Positions 20,640-28,118 of a DNA stretch of 64,000 nucleotides are shown one piece after another. Within the stretch, counting starts at the first letter, position 1; each line of letters begins with the position of its first letter. The notes under the pieces are model-generated. The model searched no databases. It saw nothing but the letters and a program-made list of their open reading frames with translations, and was not told the origin of the DNA. The position numbers and the translations under genes are program-made. Location: contig NZ_FKII01000047.1 of the NCBI RefSeq assembly GCF_900078745.1, forward strand, positions 124,001-188,000. Reading direction: 5' to 3'. This DNA comes from Candidatus Ichthyocystis sparus (GTDB lineage: Bacteria > Pseudomonadota > Gammaproteobacteria > Burkholderiales > 2013Ark19i).

Positions 20640-21647
20640 TCATTTTTTATGTAATGTGGTAGATAAAAAACGTTTCAAATTTGTAGAACTAGCAAGTTCA
20701 CCACCATACATGGTACCTAAAATACGAGCATCTAGACGTGCAAGTACAGCCTCGTAGACATCTCTTGGCAATGGAAAATAACCGCTATCCTTTGCAAAAC
20801 GAGAGGCATTACTGAGGTAATAGCGCATCAAGGAAGCAACATCTAACTTATAGGTAGACTTAAGAGAAACGTAAACAAACAGTGGTCGGGCTAACAGGTA
20901 GTCGCCATTAGAAATAGTCTTAATAGATGGCAAAACAGGACCATCACCTTTATCCACTGGCACAATGCGGAGTATACCATTGTTACTAGCATAGTAGGCA
21001 TAACCAAAATACGCCATTCCATAAGGATCATGAGAAACAGCGTGGACCAATACATCATCACTTTGGGAAGCATGAAAATCAGAGCGCACCAACCCCGTCT
21101 TACCATTAATAAGACTTGTGAAATAGTCAAAAGTGCCGGAACCTGGTCCAGGTCCATATAAAGTCAGAGAAAAACGTGGATACGCCTTATTAACTTGATT
21201 CCAGAAGATAACCTTCGAATCAGAGGATACCCCCCAAATCTTCCTTAGTTCAAGCACTGAAACAGAACGAACAAAAGAATTTTTAGGATTAACAATAATG
21301 GCAACAGCATCATACGCAACAGGGAGTTCTACATAAGAGACTCCATTCTTGGAACATAAAAGCATCTCGGACTTAAGTATAGGTCGAGAAGCGTCAACTA
21401 TATCAAGTTCACCTCTGCAAAATCTTTGAAATCCACCTCCAGTACCGGAAATAGATATAACTATGCGCTGATTTGCTGCTCTATCAGAGCTATCCTGGTA
21501 AGCCTCAACTAAAGCCTCAGTAATAGGATAAACGGTAGCTGAGCCATCAATCACCACAGACGCCAAAACAGGAAAGGACAATAATAACAGGACACAAAAA
21601 GAAACTAACAGAGTACAACAGCTGGCAATTTTCCTAAGGAAAATCAC
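20640..21647 (-). CDS. pstS: Periplasmic phosphate-binding protein PstS
   Basis: This is the phosphate-capturing component of the Pst system, about 335 residues. A signal peptide is clear: basic LRK, a long hydrophobic stretch and an FPVLA-type cleavage site near residue 28. Phosphate-binding motifs IDGSATVYPITEA, ISGTGGGFQRFC and LDIVDASRPI are present. The best start is a GTG at 21647 that overlaps the folP stop (TAGTG) and has GGGGGG seven bases upstream. A longer frame to 21686 would place extra residues before the signal peptide. Confidence 0.93.
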   Translation of the reverse strand: MIFLRKIASCCTLLVSFCVLLLLSFPVLASVVIDGSATVYPITEALVEAYQDSSDRAANQRIVISISGTGGGFQRFCRGELDIVDASRPILKSEMLLCSKNGVSYVELPVAYDAVAIIVNPKNSFVRSVSVLELRKIWGVSSDSKVIFWNQVNKAYPRFSLTLYGPGPGSGTFDYFTSLINGKTGLVRSDFHASQSDDVLVHAVSHDPYGMAYFGYAYYASNNGILRIVPVDKGDGPVLPSIKTISNGDYLLARPLFVYVSLKSTYKLDVASLMRYYLSNASRFAKDSGYFPLPRDVYEAVLARLDARILGTMYGGELASSTNLKRFLSTTLHKK

Positions 21648-22522
21648 TAGAAATCCCCCCACCCCGTAGCAATTATTTTTTTCCAAACAATCAAAGCATC
21701 ACGAACAGCAGACACATCATGAACCCGTACTATATGAGCGCCAAGACAACAGGCAGCTAAACAAGAAGATATAGTACCATATAAACGTTCTCTAATGTTT
21801 CGGCCAAGAAAGAGTCCCAAATAACTTTTTAAGGATGGGCCAACTAGAACAGGGTATCTCATTTTTACAAAATCCCTTAGACCAGAAAGTAACTCTAAAT
21901 TATGTTCTAGCAACTTGCCAAAACCAATACCTGGATCAATACACAAGCGATCAGGACTTACGCCAACACCTAAGCAAACCTCAACTCTCTCCCTCAAAAA
22001 AGCAAGCACCTCACCAACAACATTGGCGTAAACAGGATTTAGCTGCATGTTGCTGGGATTGCCCTGCATATGCATTAAAACAACCCCAACAGAAGAGTGA
22101 GAAACTACATCCAGTGCCCCATCCCCTCGTAGGGCTGAAATATCGTTGATTATATCAACACCCAAAGCAATACTATGCTTCATAACTGAAGGCTTATATG
22201 TATCTACAGATACTGGTACACCTAGGCCAACTGCCACTTCCAAAAATGGCATAACTCTGTCTAACTCCTCTTGCTCAGACACAGCTTCTGTCCCAGGACG
22301 GGTAGATTCACCACCAATATCTATAATATCTGCTCCTAACTCTACGAGATTAGATAAATGTGCTTCAATGTCAGAATAATTTTTAAGAGATGACAAAAGA
22401 CCATCTCCAGAAAATGAGTCGGGAGTTACATTAACAACGGACATAATTAAAGGACGATTAATATCCAGCAAATACCTGCCACAACGCCATTTAATCGGTG
22501 AAAATTCTCCATGATGCATCAT
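21647..22522 (-). CDS. folP: Dihydropteroate synthase
   Basis: This 291-residue TIM-barrel enzyme condenses p-aminobenzoate with the pterin pyrophosphate in folate synthesis. The signatures SVVNVTPDSFSGDG, DIGGESTRPG, DIINDISAL, MHMQGNP and DPGIGFGK are visible. The usual SRKS phosphate/pterin-binding loop reads PSLKS here, with Leu in place of Arg. Two ATG codons at 22522 and 22519 are possible starts. It stands after glmM, whereas the common proteobacterial order is folP then glmM. Confidence 0.94.
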   Translation of the reverse strand: MMHHGEFSPIKWRCGRYLLDINRPLIMSVVNVTPDSFSGDGLLSSLKNYSDIEAHLSNLVELGADIIDIGGESTRPGTEAVSEQEELDRVMPFLEVAVGLGVPVSVDTYKPSVMKHSIALGVDIINDISALRGDGALDVVSHSSVGVVLMHMQGNPSNMQLNPVYANVVGEVLAFLRERVEVCLGVGVSPDRLCIDPGIGFGKLLEHNLELLSGLRDFVKMRYPVLVGPSLKSYLGLFLGRNIRERLYGTISSCLAACCLGAHIVRVHDVSAVRDALIVWKKIIATGWGDF

Positions 22523-22541
22523 AACCCCAAAATCCCGCTAT

Positions 22542-23912
22542 TCACACCACAGCATCTACAAAGCCTTGGGCATGATTTACAATATGAGAAACATGCAAAG
22601 CAGCTTCAGAAACAAATTCTTCACTCCTTGACTCTAGCATAATTCTTAAAACAGGCTCTGTGCCAGACAATCTTATCAAGACACGAAAAGAATCTCCCTC
22701 AGTTACTCTACACGACGACAAAAAAGACTGTAGCGTAAAATCTTTTTCCCAATTGTAGTGTTTCTTCACTCTCAGGTTCAACAGCCTTTGAGGGTATGGT
22801 GAAAAATCTAGAAAAGCGGAGTACACATCATCCAGGATAGGAAAAGCAAACAGAAGCTCAATTATATTAAACATGGCGTCAGAGCAAAACCAACCATCCC
22901 TATTAACAATTAAATGTCCGGAAGGCTCTCCTCCAAGAGAAGCATTTTCTGTGGCCATTTTTTGAACAATATTTTTATCACCGACAAGTGAACGATAAAA
23001 TGGAATACCCTCCATTTTAAAAAAATCCTCTAACGCAGAATTAGTCATCACTGTACCAACAACACCAGATAATGGAGTATCAATTAACCAGCGCTTAGAA
23101 AATAAATAAAGTATTGTGCTTCCATCGCAAACACTTCCATCTGGCATAACAACAAGCACACGATCCCCATCACCATCAAAGCAAAGACCAATATCTGCAC
23201 TACCTGATTTCACAACATCAACTAAAAAATCTGGGGAAGTAGATCCACATAAATTATTAATATTGTATCCATTAGGTTGGCAGCAAAGGGGTAGAACATC
23301 AAAACCCAAAGATCTAAACAAGGACGGAGCAATTCTATAGAGAGCACCGTGAGAACAATCTATAGCTATTTTGAATGGCAAAGGAGAATAGTATCTAGAA
23401 AAGTAATTATAGCAACTACTTAAATACTCGTTCAAAAGCTCAGGTCTATGGTAAATACGCCCAGAAGAAGACTGGTATTCATCAACCTTATAGAATAGAT
23501 TAATTATTTCCACTTCTACATTTGATGAAACCTTTAATCCAGCACCAGAAAAAAATTTCAGACCGTTATCATGGTACTGATTATGGGAAGCGCTAACAAC
23601 GATACCCCCCAAAATATCATTCTTGTGCACTATGGAAGAAATAATAGGCGTACTTGCAACTCCCACATCCCATACATCAACACCTGCTAAGACCAAGCCG
23701 GACATAACTGCTTCTGAGAGAGATAAGCTACTAGCGCGTGTATCACGGCCAACCAAAACAATTGGCGTGCTGGAAGGATGCATGCGAGACATAATGCTCG
23801 CATAAGAAAAAGCAATACGGCGAAAAGCTGGCGACGTTACGGGAAAAACACCGCAGCGCCCGCGAATCCCATCAGTCCCGAATTCGAGAGACAAAGGAGG
23901 ATGAGCGAACAT
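22542..23912 (-). CDS. glmM: Phosphoglucosamine mutase
   Basis: The 456-residue enzyme converts glucosamine 6-phosphate to glucosamine 1-phosphate for peptidoglycan and lipopolysaccharide precursors. FGTDGIRGR at the N-terminus, metal-binding DGDGDR, GGEPSGHLI and phosphate-binding RLSGTEPVLRIM are all in place. The catalytic phosphoserine loop reads SASHNQY where nearly all homologues have SASHNP; the serine itself is kept. It lies about 65 bases downstream of ftsH. Confidence 0.95.
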   Translation of the reverse strand: MFAHPPLSLEFGTDGIRGRCGVFPVTSPAFRRIAFSYASIMSRMHPSSTPIVLVGRDTRASSLSLSEAVMSGLVLAGVDVWDVGVASTPIISSIVHKNDILGGIVVSASHNQYHDNGLKFFSGAGLKVSSNVEVEIINLFYKVDEYQSSSGRIYHRPELLNEYLSSCYNYFSRYYSPLPFKIAIDCSHGALYRIAPSLFRSLGFDVLPLCCQPNGYNINNLCGSTSPDFLVDVVKSGSADIGLCFDGDGDRVLVVMPDGSVCDGSTILYLFSKRWLIDTPLSGVVGTVMTNSALEDFFKMEGIPFYRSLVGDKNIVQKMATENASLGGEPSGHLIVNRDGWFCSDAMFNIIELLFAFPILDDVYSAFLDFSPYPQRLLNLRVKKHYNWEKDFTLQSFLSSCRVTEGDSFRVLIRLSGTEPVLRIMLESRSEEFVSEAALHVSHIVNHAQGFVDAVV

Positions 23913-23977
23913 TAGGACCCAACATAATACCCACGAGTGCCTCTATCACAATCGCAGAAACACAATAAAACCAAGCA

Positions 23978-25897
23978 CTAAGACGGCAAAGAACGAGGAC
24001 CTTCGGGCTCAGAGGGAGTATCAACAGTGGAAGCAGTAGCAGCATCACCTTGCCCAGTAGAGGAATCACCCTTCTTAGATGGGAGAGTAGTATCACCCTT
24101 TGGTGGAGAAGGCTCACGGCCCTCCATTATATCCTTGAGCTGATCGGCATCCAAGGTCTCCCACTCTAAAAGTGCCTTAGCCATAGCTTCAACACGATCC
24201 CTACAGCCCTCCAGTATTTTCCTAGCAAGATCGTACTGAGAGTCTATCAACAAACGAATCTCCCTATCTACCTGTTGTCTAGTCATTTCAGAAACATTAT
24301 GCCAGGGAGATCGACCCCAAATTGAGCTAGACTCACTGTCTACATAAACCATTGCTCCAAGTTCATCAGACATTCCATAGCGAGTAACCATTGCTCGAGC
24401 CATATCGGTAGCTCTCTCAAAATCATTACTAGCACCTGTGGTCATTTGATTCATAAACAACTCTTCGGCAATTCTACCACCAAACAAAACGGCCAAACGA
24501 TCCAACAACTGCTCACGGTTCATGGAATAGCGATCTTCTATTGGCAATTGCATGGTCAAACCCAAAGAACGCCCCCTAGGAATAATAGTAACTTTATGTA
24601 CAGGATCAGAGTGTTTCAAACTCATAGCAACAACGGCATGACCGGATTCATGATATGCAGTATTGCAACGCTCATCTTCAGACATAACCATAGAACGGCG
24701 TTCAGATCCCATCATAATCTTATCCTTGGCACTCTCAAAATCACTCATATCCACAAACTTTTTGTTAGCACGGGCAGCAAACAACGCGCCCTCATTAACA
24801 AGATTAGCCAAATCGGCCCCAGAAAAACCAGGGGTTCCTCGAGCCAAGATATCAATACGAACATCATCCGCCATCGGTACCTTTCTAACATGTACCTTTA
24901 ATATTTGCTCACGACCACGAATGTCAGGCAAGGGAACCACAACCTGGCGATCAAATCGACCCGGTCGAAGCAAAGCAGGATCAAGAACATCTGGACGATT
25001 AGTAGCTGCTATAACAATTATCCCAGATGACCCCTCAAAACCATCCATTTCAACCAACATTTGATTCAAAGTCTGCTCACGCTCATCATTACCACCACCC
25101 AATCCAGCCCCTCGCTGGCGACCAACAGCATCAATCTCGTCTATAAAGATTATACACGGGGCACATTTCTTAGCTTGCTCAAACATATCCCTAACACGAG
25201 CAGCACCAACACCAACAAACATTTCAACAAAATCAGATCCAGAAATGCTGAAGAAAGGAACTTTAGCTTCACCAGCGATAGCCTTGGCCAAAAGAGTCTT
25301 ACCAGTTCCAGGATTACCTACCATCAAAACACCCTTAGGAATACGTCCACCAAGCTTCTGGAACTTAGCAGGGTCCTTTAAAAAGTCGACTAATTCAGAA
25401 ACCTCCTCCTTTGCTTCGTCACAACCAGCAACATCACTAAAAGTAATAGAATTCTGATTTTCGTCCAGCAAACGTGCACGTGACTTACCAAAGGTGAAGG
25501 CACCACCTCGACCACCTCCCTGCATTTGACGCATGAAGAAAACCATCAACACAACCAAAACAAATAGAGGAAACCAGGAAATAAATAAGTTCATGAGGAA
25601 AGATGGTTCTTCCTCTGGTTTTGCAACAATATCGACCTTGGACTTAAGAAGATCACTTACTAGCCACAGATCACTAGGAGCATAAGTTTTTACACTTTCA
25701 TTATTTACAGTAGTAGCCCTAACTACGTGCCCCTGAATTTCTACAGACCTGATACGCCCAGAATGCAACTCCTCCATGAATCGTGAGTACGACACTGAAG
25801 TACTAGACGGACCATGGAATCCAAACTGGTCGAAAACAACCATTAGCACCACGCCGATAACCAGCCAAATCATAAGGTTTTTCAACATACTATTCAC
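23978..25897 (-). CDS. ftsH: ATP-dependent zinc metalloprotease FtsH
   Basis: This membrane-anchored AAA+ protease of about 639 residues degrades misfolded membrane proteins and selected soluble ones. Two membrane segments (about residues 7-24 and 103-122) precede the AAA module: Walker A at 194-201, which reads GNPGTGKT rather than the near-invariant GPPGTGKT, Walker [12 protein letters not shown], and the second region of homology. The zinc motif HESGH is at 416-420. The C-terminal tail is Ser/Pro/Gly-rich. A GTG at 25897, seven bases from GAGG, gives the family N-terminus. The frame reaches 26191, but that part overlaps rlmE. Confidence 0.95.
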   Translation of the reverse strand: MNSMLKNLMIWLVIGVVLMVVFDQFGFHGPSSTSVSYSRFMEELHSGRIRSVEIQGHVVRATTVNNESVKTYAPSDLWLVSDLLKSKVDIVAKPEEEPSFLMNLFISWFPLFVLVVLMVFFMRQMQGGGRGGAFTFGKSRARLLDENQNSITFSDVAGCDEAKEEVSELVDFLKDPAKFQKLGGRIPKGVLMVGNPGTGKTLLAKAIAGEAKVPFFSISGSDFVEMFVGVGAARVRDMFEQAKKCAPCIIFIDEIDAVGRQRGAGLGGGNDEREQTLNQMLVEMDGFEGSSGIIVIAATNRPDVLDPALLRPGRFDRQVVVPLPDIRGREQILKVHVRKVPMADDVRIDILARGTPGFSGADLANLVNEGALFAARANKKFVDMSDFESAKDKIMMGSERRSMVMSEDERCNTAYHESGHAVVAMSLKHSDPVHKVTIIPRGRSLGLTMQLPIEDRYSMNREQLLDRLAVLFGGRIAEELFMNQMTTGASNDFERATDMARAMVTRYGMSDELGAMVYVDSESSSIWGRSPWHNVSEMTRQQVDREIRLLIDSQYDLARKILEGCRDRVEAMAKALLEWETLDADQLKDIMEGREPSPPKGDTTLPSKKGDSSTGQGDAATASTVDTPSEPEGPRSLPS

Positions 25898-26000
25898 AGA
25901 GGCACCTCTTTCAGAAATCTCTCCCAGATGAGGACTACACGCACCAAGAGCCAACATACTCACACGCATGCATTGTAAGTCAAACAAGCACCAAAAACAC

Positions 26001-26612
26001 CTACCGACGCCCACAACACCACAAATAAAGTTCTGCAGAATCAGAACGAGAAGCCTTAGGCTTAAGTATAGTAATTTTGGAAAACTCTCCCCTAAGGCGA
26101 TCTTTAATTCTTGGTAATTCATCGCCTTCAAAGACTTTGACCAAAAAATTACCACCTTTTTTAAGATAAATCTCACAAAAATTGGCAGCAATCATAACCA
26201 GACCACTCATGCTAGCCTGATCAACAGAAGCAATGCCACTTAAGTTGGGGGCAATATCGGATAAAACAAGATCTAGGGAGGAAACACCCACCCAAACTTT
26301 CATCTCCTCACTAAAACACGCATCAGTTATATCAGCCTTCCTGAACTGAACACCAGGTATACTATCCATACTGAGCTTATCAATAGCGAAAACGGCGGAT
26401 TGAGGGTCAAGTATACTACTAACAACCTGCGACCAACCACCGGGGGCAGCCCCTAAATCGACAACTCTGCGCACAGAACGAAACATCCCGGTCCGCCTAC
26501 TAATTTCCAATAGCTTGAAAGCGGCACGAGACCTATATCCAGCCACCTTAGCATCCCGTACGTACTTATCCCTTCTTTGCCTTTGGAGCCAACGACTAGA
26601 ACTAGACGACAA
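26001..26612 (-). CDS. rlmE: 23S rRNA (uridine-2'-O)-methyltransferase
   Basis: This 203-residue Rossmann methyltransferase modifies U2552 of 23S rRNA during 50S assembly. The SAM site VVDLGAAPGGWSQV, the catalytic Lys in YRSRAAFKLLEI, Asp in DLVLSDIAPNLSG and Lys in GGNFLVKVFEG form the K-D-K-E set with the following Glu. The TTG at 26612 is a well-supported start, with AAGGGGAG six bases upstream. It heads the conserved rlmE-ftsH pair. Confidence 0.95.
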   Translation of the reverse strand: MSSSSSRWLQRQRRDKYVRDAKVAGYRSRAAFKLLEISRRTGMFRSVRRVVDLGAAPGGWSQVVSSILDPQSAVFAIDKLSMDSIPGVQFRKADITDACFSEEMKVWVGVSSLDLVLSDIAPNLSGIASVDQASMSGLVMIAANFCEIYLKKGGNFLVKVFEGDELPRIKDRLRGEFSKITILKPKASRSDSAELYLWCCGRR

Positions 26613-26833
26613 GCAAAGCTCCCCTTGCCATTATAGAAACCTCGTTATTGTCACAACAAACTTCGCTATGCTGAAAAGTAAGAACATCGTACATGATATC
26701 ACCAGATGTACCATACGGGATAGACCATGTGAAATCAAAAATTGCTTCATTGGTCTCTTCATTAATACAATAATTCCCTATATCTAATATATTGCTATCA
26801 TACTTATTGAAATCAAGACCTCTTAGTAATCAT
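26602..26833 (-). pseudogene. Small broken or frameshifted ORF upstream of rlmE
   Basis: On the minus strand a frame of 75 codons runs from after a stop at 26830-26832 to a TAG at 26602-26604, overlapping the rlmE start by 11 bases. It has mixed, protein-like composition (for example FDFTWSIPYGTSGDIMYD) but no good start codon of its own until an ATG at 26694. An ATG at 26833 in another frame reads only six codons to a TGA; a one-base shift at AGGTCTTGAT would join it to the long frame. It may be a gene broken by an indel, a shortened remnant, or chance. I do not recognise the product. Confidence 0.3.
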
Positions 26834-28118
26834 TAATTCTTATTAAATCAGATATTAAGGTATGCAATGACATGACAAATAAGAATTCATCAATCAATAT
26901 AAATTAAATCCTATAATAAACACTTGGTTGTTATAGTCTTAACTTATTCGTGTACTTACAAGATGAAAAATTCATACTAAAAAGGATCCACATTTACAAA
27001 ATATCACTAACATTTCCTGTGTTAAAACCTGTGGAAAAATCAGAATAACATCTAATCAAATAATGAGTTAAGTATGTGATGAACAAATGCTCTATTGAAA
27101 GTAGAACCCTTAATAATGCCCATGATAAGTGGTAAAAAATTCTTCAAAAACTCTGTTTACTGTGCACTATGTTTACTGTACAAATAGAGCAGTAGATCAC
27201 TTTAGCTATAGCATTCTCATTATATAGTTTTTAATAGGTAATGCTATTTAAGCAATAACTTTGTCTACAGCACTAACTCCAGCAAATAAGTAAAAAATCA
27301 ACAAAACTAAATTTATGTGCAAATAATACATATTTTTGATTAAATTTAAAATTTATAGGCATATAAATTCATAGGCATACGTATCAAAAAAAATAGCGTT
27401 CAATGTACTGGGTACAAACATTAACTTGTTCTTTTACTGAAGAAAATAAAAATTATCTTTGGTGTAAATATAAAAAAAGTAAACTCTCCTATCTATTATA
27501 GCGATAGTGCTATAAGACGTACTACCTCATGCCTATGGAGTATAATCATTACCAAGAAGGACATATGAATATATCAATGATTATTTTTTGCACGATCTTT
27601 TTCATCCATTTATGCAAATAAAAAATACTAATTATTAGAACGTCTTATAGGCATCGAGATATTCATAAATTTCTTCTTAATACTACTTAACAAACTTAAT
27701 TTTGTTCTTGATAATTACTGAAACACACAGATCGATCTACTGGTGACAAATTCTAGTTATATATATTTGTTACTACAATGTAGGTTCCTATGTATATTTA
27801 AATGTATATAGGTAAGTATGGAAAATTAAAAAATGTAATGATGCAGTCAAACGAAGGGAACAAATAAAATTTATAGTAATAAGTTGGAACTTACTTTTTA
27901 TATGATTATAATGTATCGTGTGATGTGTAAAATGCATTACAGATACTTTTTTGATGATCACATTACGCTTAAATTGTCTTCTTTTATGAAGATATCTGTA
28001 GTATCAGTAAAGAAAACGATCACCAACCTAAGCAAGTTTAGGTGGCTTAATTGATGTCAAAAATTAGCATGATAATTAACCCCATCGTCTTGCATTGACT
28101 ATCCAACTCAGCGTCCAT
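26834..28118. other. AT-rich intergenic region without a convincing gene
   Basis: About 1.3 kb separates the minus-strand housekeeping block from the plus-strand paralogue array, so the flanking genes are divergent. All frames are short. I see an imperfect 26-bp palindrome at 27787-27812, a distant 10-bp inverted repeat pair (27511-27520 and 27640-27649), and a short direct repeat of ATAGGCATA near 27354-27380. One DnaA-box-like word occurs near 27030 but no cluster. Promoters for both directions must lie here, but none stands out. Confidence 0.5.
27787..27812. repeat. Imperfect 26-bp palindrome
   Basis: The 26 bases run CCTATGTATATTT then AAATGTATATAGG. The two halves are inverted copies with only two mismatched pairs. 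No T tract follows, so it is not a standard terminator. It could be an operator or simply AT-rich chance. Confidence 0.4.

Noticed and set aside
24446-25064. Plus-strand frames of 151 and 133 codons opposite ftsH
   Set aside because: They are antisense to the strongly conserved AAA and protease regions and show no protein-like features.
25898-26191. N-terminal extension of FtsH by about 98 residues
   Set aside because: The extension overlaps rlmE, while a GTG with a good ribosome site gives the normal FtsH N-terminus.
26834-28118. Possible replication origin in the AT-rich divergent gap
   Set aside because: Only one or two weak DnaA-box-like words occur, without clustering and without dnaA, dnaN or parAB nearby.
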